Below, piece by piece: positions 18,236 to 26,442 of a stretch of 45,670 nt of DNA. This stretch comes from an uncultured Cytophaga sp. (GTDB lineage Bacteria > Bacteroidota > Bacteroidia > Cytophagales > Cytophagaceae), in NCBI RefSeq assembly GCF_937863595.1, contig NZ_CALMGQ010000091.1:1-45670 (forward strand), given 5' to 3'. The translations under genes were made by a program, and so were the position numbers. A model generated the notes under the pieces. That model did not search any database, was not told the DNA's origin, and saw only the letters and a program-made list of their open reading frames with translations. Position 1 is the first letter of the stretch, and every line of letters starts with the position of its first letter.

Positions 18236-20200
18236 TTAGTATACAATTATTTTTTTTGATTCTATCGTATTTGTTTTTTGTAAACGTACAATGTAAAGTG
18301 CAGCCGATAGATCGCTTACTTGTATTTCTGATTCATAATCCGAGGAGTTAAATTCTCTAACTACATTACCCGTAACATCAGTTACGGTAATAGATAGTAT
18401 ATCACTCGGATTTAAGTTTGATTTAATAGTAAAGTTGCCATCGGTACTTGGATTTGGATAAACAAACCAATCGGATAAATTATTTTCCATAGTTACTGCA
18501 ACGGTATTGGAATAGGAATAACTTCCATTGAAATCAGTTTGTTTTAAACGGTAGTAGCTGGTTCCTGCAAGTGGAGAATAGTCGTATTCTGAATACGTTG
18601 CGATCGAACTGCCTTTCTGTATTGCCGGCACAGTTGCGATTGTGGTAAAATGAATACCATCAGTAGAACGTTCAATTGTAAAGTAGTTATTATCTATTTC
18701 TTCTATTGTTTTCCAAACAATTTTAACAGAACCGTTCGATGGTATTGCGGTAAATGAAATAAGTTTTATAGGTAATGGTTTGCATGGGTTGGTACAACTT
18801 GAGTATCCTAGATAGGTTGCTGTACCTAATTTTAATTTGCTTTGGTCAAATACAACTACTGCTGCACTTATATCGGAGCCACTTATGAAGGCACTACCAA
18901 TTAAATCAATTGTGGTTGCATCAACTTTAGTTACTTGCCATAAGCCATTTAAATTATTACCACCACCCGTAACGCCTGTTATTAAAATATATTGATTGGT
19001 ACTTAAGCCAGATCCGCAAGTGAAAATTCCTGTAATTCTGTACGCTCCACTACCATTATCAGAAACAGAAGTTGGTGTTGTTGTACAACCACCGCTTTGC
19101 GTGGGAGGCGACCCACAAAAGTTTAGGTTTGGATTTCCTAAAAAGTTTGAATTGATATTTGTTGTACTTGGAGTGGTACTACCTATGATACTTGCACAAC
19201 CTGATACTAAGTTTATAGGTGTACCATTCCATGTTGTAACGTTTTGAATGATATTCAATAAACTATGATCATCCATATTGATTGTACCATTGTTTTTATA
19301 TAAAGTATTAACCGTAGTTGTTGATTTTGTATTTAAATTTAATGTTCCACCATCCAAACGTAACTCACTTGAAAATGCCATTGTACCATTGTTTGTAGTG
19401 GTTCCTCCAGCAAGATAGAATGTTCCTAATACATTAAGCGTACCGTTGTTTAGGATGTTGGGTTTGTTTGCAGAACCTGAACTGGTAAAGTTAAGGGTGC
19501 CACCCAAGTCATTATTAAAGCTTGCTCCAGTAGTATTTAGGACAGGAGTATAGGTAAGATTTCCTGCATTATTAAAGACGGTACTTGCTGGCATTGCTCC
19601 GCCGGGTACACTTGTAATTTCCATACTTGACCCAGCAGTATTATTAAATGTTATACCTTGGTTCCAAGTACCCGTTATACTAAATTTTAAATTTGAAGCA
19701 TAATTGTTTAGTATACCTCCTGCTGCATCTACTGTACCGAAGCTAATGGTTGCATTTGCAGCATAATTATTTACGATACCTCCTCCGTATTTAAGCGCTA
19801 ATGTAGTGGCAGAGTAATTGTTTAACGTTGTATTTGTGTTGAAATTTCTGCTGCCGGATATCGTTCCACAATTATTTATTATACTGGATGATGTTGATGT
19901 CATATCCTTAGTCAACGTGCCGCCAGAAGCTATGTGAAGGGTTCCTGTAGATACAGTAATATTGGCGCCACTATTTAAATTTCCACCAGATTGAACAATT
20001 ACCGTTCCTCCGTTTAGGGTTATGGTGCCTGAATTATAATTTGTGTTTATACATAATACATCGCCAGAAGCGACAGTATAACTCGTTCCAGAGGTAGCTG
20101 TTAGTGTGCAGGTAGGGCTACTTGGGCATTGTCCTAAACTTTCTTTCGATACTAAAGTGATAAGCAAGAACAACACAAATAATGAGATGATCTTTTTCAT
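18236..20200 (-). CDS. Large secreted protein with Asn/Gly-rich repeats and type IX sorting domain
   Basis: The ATG at 20200 gives a clean signal peptide (MKKIISLFVLFLLITLV, ending ESLGQ); the longer frame from 20263 would add 21 residues that spoil it. Residues about 30-350 are low-complexity, Thr/Asn/Gly-rich short strands (TLNNYS, GILNNYAS, LNNGTLNVLG), which suggest a parallel beta-helix. A cysteine-containing region follows, then a fibronectin-like segment (IERSTDGIHFTTIATV) and a sorting domain (FVYPNPSTDGNFTIKS to SKKIIVY). The product should be exported by the type IX system to the cell surface. No enzymatic motif is visible; a surface adhesin or scaffold is a guess. Confidence 0.8.
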   Translation of the reverse strand: MKKIISLFVLFLLITLVSKESLGQCPSSPTCTLTATSGTSYTVASGDVLCINTNYNSGTITLNGGTVIVQSGGNLNSGANITVSTGTLHIASGGTLTKDMTSTSSSIINNCGTISGSRNFNTNTTLNNYSATTLALKYGGGIVNNYAANATISFGTVDAAGGILNNYASNLKFSITGTWNQGITFNNTAGSSMEITSVPGGAMPASTVFNNAGNLTYTPVLNTTGASFNNDLGGTLNFTSSGSANKPNILNNGTLNVLGTFYLAGGTTTNNGTMAFSSELRLDGGTLNLNTKSTTTVNTLYKNNGTINMDDHSLLNIIQNVTTWNGTPINLVSGCASIIGSTTPSTTNINSNFLGNPNLNFCGSPPTQSGGCTTTPTSVSDNGSGAYRITGIFTCGSGLSTNQYILITGVTGGGNNLNGLWQVTKVDATTIDLIGSAFISGSDISAAVVVFDQSKLKLGTATYLGYSSCTNPCKPLPIKLISFTAIPSNGSVKIVWKTIEEIDNNYFTIERSTDGIHFTTIATVPAIQKGSSIATYSEYDYSPLAGTSYYRLKQTDFNGSYSYSNTVAVTMENNLSDWFVYPNPSTDGNFTIKSNLNPSDILSITVTDVTGNVVREFNSSDYESEIQVSDLSAALYIVRLQKTNTIESKKIIVY

Positions 20201-20462
20201 AACCGTACTTTTAAAAGCAGATAGTGTTCTACTACATACGATGCCTATGAAAAAAGGTAACATTTATCAGTTTTATTTAATAAATAGATACTATTTATAC
20301 CAATAAACGAATGTTAAATTCAAATGATTGTAAGTCAATTATATATAATTATAAAATGATACGCTACTTCTATTGTTAGCATTCTTTTAAAATGGATTTC
20401 AATTCATTTTTTTCTCTTCAATTTTTAGTTGTATTTTAGATGAATTCATACTTTAAAATCTC

Positions 20463-20900
20463 ATGAAGCATAAATCTAAAATCTTATTTGTTCATAAAAT
20501 TTCACCCATCGAATATCGATTACTACTCGGCAGAAGAGTATCTAATAATGAATCTTTCTGGTGGATACCTGGTGGTTCAGTAGAGCAAGGTGAATCTGAT
20601 TTTGAAGCAGGTTTACGTGAATTAGGTGAAGAGCTATTTTTGACGAATGATTACATAGCCGCATTGGATGCATATACACTTAAAAATGAGATTCCGAATA
20701 AGATAGAATATCTAAGTCCACAGGCTAAAAATATTATTTTCATTGTGCCAATGTTTCAGGCAACAGCCATTCAATTGCCTCTTATCAAAGATGAGTTTGA
20801 AGAATTGGCTTGGCATAACCTAAATACCTTGCCTAGTAATATGTCTAGAGAGTTCTCTTACGTTCAAAATCAATTGGAATCTATTTTGAAATTAATATAA
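20463..20900 (+). CDS. Nudix hydrolase
   Basis: A Nudix box begins at Gly38: Gly-x5-Glu44-x7-Arg52-Glu53-Leu-x-Glu56-Glu57. The metal-binding glutamates are all present; the last Gly of the box is Phe59. The preceding FWWIPGG is typical. Nudix enzymes hydrolyse nucleoside diphosphates linked to another group; the substrate cannot be told from the sequence. The 145-residue length is normal. It is divergent from the secreted protein gene and has no clear operon partner. Confidence 0.85.
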   Translation: MKHKSKILFVHKISPIEYRLLLGRRVSNNESFWWIPGGSVEQGESDFEAGLRELGEELFLTNDYIAALDAYTLKNEIPNKIEYLSPQAKNIIFIVPMFQATAIQLPLIKDEFEELAWHNLNTLPSNMSREFSYVQNQLESILKLI

Positions 20901-20971
20901 TTTATTCAATCTAATATTCGTTTGATAGGAATATATTTCTGTTATAATGTATTATAAAATCTTGTATCACC

Positions 20972-21466
20972 ATGCGTAAATTAGCTAGCATAATCGTCTT
21001 ATTTTACGCAATTAATTTCTCTTGTTTTGCTCAACTAGATACAGTACATATTTATGTAATTGGTTTGACATGTTCTAGTTGTTCAAAATCTGTAGAAGAA
21101 AAACTGATACAAGTTCCTTTTGTCAAAAAGGTTAACATGAATTTAAATAACAATGAAGCAATCGTACTCGTAGACTTTTCGCAGACGGTAGATTGGAGGT
21201 TATTGGCTAATGCAGTAGTGGATGCAGGATTTTCAGTTGGTAAAATGACAGTGCCTAACTGCAGTAAGTGCTCCTATCTATTCAACAGCAAAACGTGTAA
21301 AGATGTATATGTATATATAGGACCAAATGCGGAATTGGATTTACTTCATTACAATTTAGTAGGGAAGAAATTTTTAGATAAGAAATCCTATAAAGTATGG
21401 TTACAAAAAATAATTTCTCAAGGCTATCCAGATCCTTCTAGCGTTTCTTATTACTATTATTATTAA
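20972..21466 (+). CDS. Exported heavy-metal-associated (HMA) domain protein
   Basis: A signal peptide (about 1-20, ending CFAQ) precedes an HMA domain (about 24-92) whose metal motif is LTCSSC, with Cys34 and Cys37. The domain has the usual babbab pattern and ends DAGFSVG. A second CxxC (Cys97, Cys100) and Cys109 follow, then a basic region and a tail of five tyrosines. It is thus a periplasmic, probably copper- or zinc-binding protein, unlike the cytoplasmic HMA chaperones. Its stop codon TAA shares a base with the ATG of the next gene, so the two are translationally coupled. Confidence 0.8.
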   Translation: MRKLASIIVLFYAINFSCFAQLDTVHIYVIGLTCSSCSKSVEEKLIQVPFVKKVNMNLNNNEAIVLVDFSQTVDWRLLANAVVDAGFSVGKMTVPNCSKCSYLFNSKTCKDVYVYIGPNAELDLLHYNLVGKKFLDKKSYKVWLQKIISQGYPDPSSVSYYYYY

Positions 21467-22458
21467 TGAATACGAAGCTCGGACTATTAGTTTTAACGAT
21501 TTTCTTTTCTTTTTATTCAAAAGGGCAAGAGTTGTATCCCAACACAGAATCGGCATCCAATGTACCCAAAGGTATTGTAGGAGTACGATTAACGTATGAT
21601 CGCTACAAGGAGCAATCTTCCAACAGAATCAAAGAAGCATATCATGCACGAATTATGTATGGCATCACTCCTAAATGGACGATCATGTCTACCATAGGTG
21701 TTTCAAATCATCATTATAATAAATTCCCTACAGATATTCTTCAATATTTTTTTAACCACCATTTGAGATCGTATCCTGCTGCTGGCTTTGGGATTGAAGG
21801 TGTTAATTTATATTCTAAATATCGATTTCTAACTCGGGATGGTTATCATACACATTTTCGTATGGCTGTATTTGCAGAAGGATGTAAATCATTTATTGCT
21901 CATGATAATGCAGAACCAACATTATTAACAGATAACTCTGGGTATGGAGGGGGTATTATTGCAACCTACTTATATGAAAAATTTGCGATTACCTTTACTG
22001 GAGGATTCATTAAGCCTTTGATGTTTATTCAGCGCGATATTGATATTAGATTCAAATCGGGTAATGCCGTGTATGCAGAATTGTCGCTCGGGTACAGATT
22101 GTTCCCGATTCATTATGCATCTTACTCTGATATTAATATTAATATTTATTCTGAATTTAAGATTAAACAATATGGCGCGGCTTATGTAGAGCAATATGGC
22201 AAAGAAATAGATGTTTCCTTATATGCAGCAAATAATCCCTATGCGTATAAAGAATTAGCCGGTAGTTATTTCGTTGATGGGCATTTTTCTGTTCAATTTA
22301 TTTCAAACTCCAACAGCAGATTAGATGTTGGAGTAACACTTGCATTAAAAAACAGATCCTATATCTATTGGTCGCCTATGTTTACGCTGCAATATCAAAC
22401 CTATTTATATAAACCAAAAAAGAAAAAGAATCTAAAATTTCAAAATGGTCTTAATTGA
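21466..22458 (+). CDS. Predicted outer-membrane protein coupled to the HMA protein
   Basis: A signal peptide (ending FYSKGQ) is followed by many amphipathic, aromatic-rich strands typical of an outer-membrane beta-barrel; the C-terminus is a lysine-rich tail after the last strand (FTLQYQTYLY). I do not recognise a named family. The one-base overlap with the upstream HMA gene suggests that the two proteins work together, perhaps in metal handling at the envelope. The gene ends 14 bases before the convergent DUF3817 gene, with no terminator between them. Confidence 0.65.
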   Translation: MNTKLGLLVLTIFFSFYSKGQELYPNTESASNVPKGIVGVRLTYDRYKEQSSNRIKEAYHARIMYGITPKWTIMSTIGVSNHHYNKFPTDILQYFFNHHLRSYPAAGFGIEGVNLYSKYRFLTRDGYHTHFRMAVFAEGCKSFIAHDNAEPTLLTDNSGYGGGIIATYLYEKFAITFTGGFIKPLMFIQRDIDIRFKSGNAVYAELSLGYRLFPIHYASYSDININIYSEFKIKQYGAAYVEQYGKEIDVSLYAANNPYAYKELAGSYFVDGHFSVQFISNSNSRLDVGVTLALKNRSYIYWSPMFTLQYQTYLYKPKKKKNLKFQNGLN

Positions 22459-22472
22459 TTCGAGTCATATTA

Positions 22473-22799
22473 TTACACCATTTTTTTCTCTTCTTTAATC
22501 AGTTGTACATCTAATACGAATGTTCCGAAGGGAAGTAAAGATGCTACAAAAGCCCAAGTTGCACGCAGAAAACTCCATTTAAGAATAACTATTCCTGCAC
22601 CAATAGCAATTACAAATAAGACAAACAAAATACCATGCAACATTCCGAGGTATTGAATGCCAGCATGCACATCTATAGAAGTAGTTCTTTTTAAGATCGA
22701 AAGTGTCAATAATAGTAAGTAAGAAATACCTTCCGCAACTGCTACATATCGAATTTTTTTCGAGATACTTTTAAGCGATTGAACAGATCTTGTTGTCAT
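22473..22799 (-). CDS. DUF3817 family membrane protein
   Basis: The protein has three predicted membrane helices and family features of DUF3817: AEGISYLLLL near the start, a central GMLHGILFVLFVI and a charged C-terminus. Its function is unknown. The ATG at 22799 is preferred to the TTG at 22820 because it gives MTTRSVQSL before the first helix. It is convergent with the outer-membrane protein gene, and a terminator hairpin pointing the other way lies upstream of its start. Confidence 0.75.
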   Translation of the reverse strand: MTTRSVQSLKSISKKIRYVAVAEGISYLLLLTLSILKRTTSIDVHAGIQYLGMLHGILFVLFVIAIGAGIVILKWSFLRATWAFVASLLPFGTFVLDVQLIKEEKKMV

Positions 22800-22838
22800 G
22801 ATTTTTTGAGTTAAATACAAGGAAGCATAAAATTAGAG

Positions 22839-22880
22839 TAAATACCCTTAAAAGCGCTCTTTTACGGGTATTTTTTTATT
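22839..22880 (+). terminator. Strong terminator hairpin between divergent genes
   Basis: AAATACCC (22840-22847), one mismatch, then TAAAAG pair with CTTTTA and GGGTATTT (ending 22873) around CGCT, followed by a run of T. Its orientation is +, yet the nearest + gene ends at 22458, with a - strand gene between. It may end the HMA/outer-membrane protein transcript after it has run antisense through the DUF3817 gene. Confidence 0.75.
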
Positions 22881-22949
22881 CAAGGAATCAAATGTGTATA
22901 TTGCTTGTTGTTATGTAGTCATTCAAAATTTCTACAAAAGGAAGGTAAT

Positions 22950-24632
22950 ATGCGTTGGAAATCAATAGGTAAGAAAATAGCAAAGGTTGTAGGAGTTATT
23001 TTGCTGGTATTTATTATTATTATTTCTGTTTTTTTATGGATGGTTTCGCTTTCTGCTCCTGAAATTAACAACCAAGCTCAGTATCAAAAACTAAGACGGG
23101 ATTCTATACAAGATGGTTGGAAATCTGGTAAAAGCTGGATTCATAAAAATAACTATGGCTTGTATGAAATGTACTTGGAAGGGAAACCTTATGAAAGAGG
23201 ATATCTACATGGCTTGTTGGCGGAAGAGTTAGTTGTTCGTCAAGAAGATTATTTTGTAGATCGATTAAATGCGCTTATTCCATCTCGAATGTATCAGCTG
23301 TTTTTAAAGCAAATTGTATTGTGGTTGAACAAAGATTTGGATGAAAATATTTCCGATGAATACAAACAAGAAATCTATGGCGTTTCTCAATTTGCATCAC
23401 CCAAATACGATTACATTGCACCAAAGTATCAACGTATTCTAAACTATCATGGAGCGCATGATATTGGACATGCTATGCAGAATATGAATTTGGTTGCCTG
23501 TTCATCTTTTGGAGCCTGGAATGGGTATACTGCAGATAGTAGCTTATTGATTGCACGAAATTTTGACTTTTATGCGGGAGATGATTTTGCACAAGAAAAA
23601 ATTATTTTATTTGTAAAACCTGATAGTGGCTATAAACTGATGATGGTTACTTGGGGCGGTTTCACAGGGATTACTTCAGGTATGAATGAACATGGCTTAA
23701 CGGTAACCTTAAATGCTGCACCATCCACATTGCCCTCACATACTGCTACACCGATTACGTTAATTTCTCGCCGAATTTTACAATATGCCAAAAACATTGA
23801 CGAAGCATTTGCCATAGCTAAAGCTTCAAAAAGTTTTGTGTCAGAATCTTTTTTGATTGGTTCTGCATTGGATCATAAAGCGGTATTGATAGAAAAGACA
23901 CCCGACACAACAATCTTATATACCAGTCCGAAAGATGAAATTTTAAGTACAAATCATTTTCAAAGTCAATACTTTATGAATGATCCTGTGAATATGAAGC
24001 ACAAGGAGGAGAGTGCTACTGTATTTAGATATAATCGATTACAACAATTATTAAGCGAAGAGAAATTCCATACACCTACCTCTAGTGTTGCAATTTTAAG
24101 AAATCGATTGGGTTGGAATAATACCGACATTGGTTTGTCTAATGAAAATGCACTGAACCAATTAGTCGCGCATCATTCCATTCTTTTTTTACCTGAAAAG
24201 AAATTGGTATGGGTATCTTCAAATCCTTACCAAATGGGCGCATATGTGTGTTATGATTTTGATAAAATATTTTCTTCCGATTTTAGTGTTTCAAACCACG
24301 AGCAGGTTTACGAAGCGGATAAAACCATAGCTGCAGATCCGTATTTGCAAACCTCAGAATATGCAGATTATGTGTATTACAAGGTAATCTTGCAAAAGTT
24401 ACAAGGTACTTCTTTTAAGACGACATTAACTGAATCAGAAATTGCAAAATTTGCAGCTTCAAACCCCGAATATTTTGATACGCACGTGCACATTGCCCAA
24501 TATTATATCGAGCATAAAGCCTATGAAAAGGCATTGCCCTTTTTGAAAACTGCGCAAACTAAAGTTATTCCTAGAAAAGAAGATCGAGATAAAATCGTGA
24601 AACTTATTTCAATGTGTAACAAAGAAATATGA
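22950..24632 (+). CDS. C45-type autoproteolytic acyltransferase/hydrolase
   Basis: The ATG at 22950 has a strong ribosome site (AGGAAGG) and gives an N-terminal membrane anchor (VVGVILLVFIIIISVFLWMV). The body matches the C45/AAT family of Ntn hydrolases: ERGYLHGLLAEE near residue 75, the likely nucleophile Cys184 in NLVACSSFGAWNG, NFDFY and GITSGMNEHGLTVTLNA. These enzymes cut themselves before the Cys and then hydrolyse or transfer acyl groups on amides. A C-terminal extension of about 100 residues contains a TPR-like segment. The gene overlaps acpS by four bases at the head of the pigment cluster, so it may act on the polyene or its ester. A longer TTG start at 22905 is less likely. Confidence 0.75.
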   Translation: MRWKSIGKKIAKVVGVILLVFIIIISVFLWMVSLSAPEINNQAQYQKLRRDSIQDGWKSGKSWIHKNNYGLYEMYLEGKPYERGYLHGLLAEELVVRQEDYFVDRLNALIPSRMYQLFLKQIVLWLNKDLDENISDEYKQEIYGVSQFASPKYDYIAPKYQRILNYHGAHDIGHAMQNMNLVACSSFGAWNGYTADSSLLIARNFDFYAGDDFAQEKIILFVKPDSGYKLMMVTWGGFTGITSGMNEHGLTVTLNAAPSTLPSHTATPITLISRRILQYAKNIDEAFAIAKASKSFVSESFLIGSALDHKAVLIEKTPDTTILYTSPKDEILSTNHFQSQYFMNDPVNMKHKEESATVFRYNRLQQLLSEEKFHTPTSSVAILRNRLGWNNTDIGLSNENALNQLVAHHSILFLPEKKLVWVSSNPYQMGAYVCYDFDKIFSSDFSVSNHEQVYEADKTIAADPYLQTSEYADYVYYKVILQKLQGTSFKTTLTESEIAKFAASNPEYFDTHVHIAQYYIEHKAYEKALPFLKTAQTKVIPRKEDRDKIVKLISMCNKEI

Positions 24633-25012
24633 TTCAAGGAATTGGAGTTGACATCGTTGATGTGGAACGGATAAAACAACGCATCACTTCCAATTCAGGT
24701 TTTTGTGAGTTGGTTTTTTCACTTGAAGAAATAGCTTATTGTACTAAAAAAGCCAATCCGTATGAATCTTTTGCAGCACGATTTGCAGCAAAAGAAGCTT
24801 TCTTAAAAGCAGTTGGCACGGGCATTGACTTTACGATTGAATTAAAAGAAATACAAGTTTTAAATACTGAATTTGGCAAGCCATATTTCAAGCAAACCTC
24901 AATAAGCGAGCAATATTTAATGACGCAATTGGGATATATTCCAGATATTCAACTGAGTTTGTCTCATACCTATCAACAAGCGATTGCTTTTGTTTTATTT
25001 AATAAAATATAG
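24629..25012 (+). CDS. acpS: Holo-[acyl-carrier-protein] synthase AcpS
   Basis: AcpS transfers 4'-phosphopantetheine from CoA to the serine of apo-ACP. The 127-residue protein has the family's metal-binding residues Asp8 (GIGVDIVDVERI) and Glu56 (FAAKEAFLKA), and ends with SLSHTYQQAIAFVL. It overlaps the upstream gene by ATGA and abuts the ligase gene with no gap. Its position suggests that it activates the cluster's own ACP at 33389, though it could also serve the cell's main ACP. Confidence 0.92.
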   Translation: MIQGIGVDIVDVERIKQRITSNSGFCELVFSLEEIAYCTKKANPYESFAARFAAKEAFLKAVGTGIDFTIELKEIQVLNTEFGKPYFKQTSISEQYLMTQLGYIPDIQLSLSHTYQQAIAFVLFNKI

Positions 25013-26296
25013 ATGAATACTTCATTCAAAATGGAAGTCCAGACGTTAGACCAGCAAGCCTTGGCCTTAAAGAAACAGTTAACCTATTTGGCTGAAAATT
25101 CTCCGTATTATCAACGAATATTTAAAGAACAGTCCATTGATATTTCTACGATTCTAACGATGGAGGATTTGTCTAAACTGCCGTTTACAACGAAGGAAGA
25201 ACTAAATCAATACTATCCAGAAATGCTGTGTATTTCTGAAAAAAATATCGCAGATACGGTCATCACATCAGGGACTTTAGGAGAACCTATTCCATTTCAT
25301 TTATCTGAAAATGATTTAAATAGATTAGCGAATAATGAATTTTTATCGCTCACAATTGCAGGTATAACATCGGATGATAAAGTATTATTGTCTGCCACGA
25401 TGGATAAACTTTTTATGGCAGGCATTGCGTATTATATGGGTTTGCGAAAAATTGGAGCAGGCGTGATGCGTGTCGGTCCGGGTGCACCCGAGTTGCAATG
25501 GTCGATCATTAAACGATTTTCGCCAACTGTTATCATTGGCGTACCTTCGTTCATGTTAAAATTGTTGGATTATGCGCAGGCAAATGGAATCGATCCTTCT
25601 AAAACTTCAGTTAAAAAAATTGTTTGTATAGGAGAAGCGATTCGTAATGAAGACTTTACCTACAACAATCTTGGGAAACGCATCATACAACGTTGGCCTG
25701 TTTCGCTGCATTCAACTTATGCATCTACGGAAATGAGTACCGCATTTACAGAATGTGAAATGGGGAATGGTGGGCACCAATTAATGGATCTAATTATTAC
25801 AGAATGTGTTGATGAGCAGGGGAATCCTGTTCAAGATGGTGAAGTAGGAGAGTTGGTGATTACCAATATTGGAGTAGAAGGGATGCCCTTATTGCGTTTT
25901 AGAACAGGTGATTTATGTCAGTTTTATTCTCAACCATGTGCATGTGGCAATTCTTCCAAGCGAGTTGGTCCTATTGTAGGTAGAAAAAAACAAATGATAA
26001 AATTTAAGGGAACAACCTTGTACCCACCTGCCTTGAATGAGATTTTAAATGAAATTACTTGCATTAAGTCTTATTATACAGAAGTTTACCGAAATGAATT
26101 GGGCTTGGATATGATACGTGTGCATGCTGCATGTATCAATGAAAACGAAGAAAATGATAAAATAATTAAAGATCATTTTAAAGCAAAAATACGCGTAACT
26201 CCAGAAGTTGTATATGAAAAGCTGGAAACGATTGATAAAGTTCGAAATGGCTTAAATTTTCGCAAACCCGTTGATTTTCTTGATAATCGTAAATGA
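25013..26296 (+). CDS. PaaK-like acyl-activating enzyme (probable p-coumarate ligase)
   Basis: This is an adenylate-forming enzyme of the phenylacetate-CoA ligase type: VITSGTLGEPIPF is the P-loop, STYASTEMST the aromatic/TE motif, LLRFRTGDL the Arg-Thr-Gly-Asp motif and GRKKQMIKFKG the C-terminal hinge. The length of 427 is usual for this group. Located one gene before the tyrosine ammonia-lyase, it probably activates 4-coumarate to the CoA or ACP thioester, like ApeH in aryl-polyene clusters. The start abuts the acpS stop; an ATG six codons later is also possible. Confidence 0.85.
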   Translation: MNTSFKMEVQTLDQQALALKKQLTYLAENSPYYQRIFKEQSIDISTILTMEDLSKLPFTTKEELNQYYPEMLCISEKNIADTVITSGTLGEPIPFHLSENDLNRLANNEFLSLTIAGITSDDKVLLSATMDKLFMAGIAYYMGLRKIGAGVMRVGPGAPELQWSIIKRFSPTVIIGVPSFMLKLLDYAQANGIDPSKTSVKKIVCIGEAIRNEDFTYNNLGKRIIQRWPVSLHSTYASTEMSTAFTECEMGNGGHQLMDLIITECVDEQGNPVQDGEVGELVITNIGVEGMPLLRFRTGDLCQFYSQPCACGNSSKRVGPIVGRKKQMIKFKGTTLYPPALNEILNEITCIKSYYTEVYRNELGLDMIRVHAACINENEENDKIIKDHFKAKIRVTPEVVYEKLETIDKVRNGLNFRKPVDFLDNRK

Positions 26297-26348
26297 TAGA
26301 ACGTAAAAAAAGTGTATTTATTTTACAATTATTTCTTGAAAAGCTGTA

Positions 26349-26374
26349 AAACAATTATCATTTGATAATTGTTT
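26349..26374. promoter_or_regulatory. Perfect palindrome upstream of the ammonia-lyase operon
   Basis: AAACAATTATCA (26349-26360) and TGATAATTGTTT (26363-26374) are perfect 12-base arms with a 2-base spacer. The site is 35 bases before the -7 element at 26409, where a repressor or activator would bind. It has no GC pairs of note and no proper U-tract, which argues against a terminator of the ligase gene. Confidence 0.5.
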
Positions 26375-26408
26375 ATTCACAATTTTAAGAAATATCCGTA
26401 CAAAACAG

Positions 26409-26416
26409 TACTTTTG
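26409..26416 (+). promoter_or_regulatory. Candidate -7 element (TACTTTTG) of the ammonia-lyase operon
   Basis: TACTTTTG matches TAnnTTTG and lies 27 bases before the ATG of the ammonia-lyase gene. No clear TTG is present 19 bases upstream, so the promoter may need an activator, perhaps through the palindrome at 26349. Confidence 0.5.
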
Positions 26417-26442
26417 TGGATTATTTATATTGAAATATTGGA

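Noticed and set aside
18236..20263. Longer start at 20263 for the secreted protein
   Set aside because: It would place 21 residues before an otherwise perfect signal peptide.
22905..22949. TTG start for the C45 enzyme
   Set aside because: The ATG at 22950 has a strong ribosome site and gives a clean membrane anchor.
26349..26374. Palindrome as terminator of the ligase gene
   Set aside because: AT-only arms, 2-base spacer and no U-tract; its place before a -7 element fits a regulator site better, though termination is not excluded.
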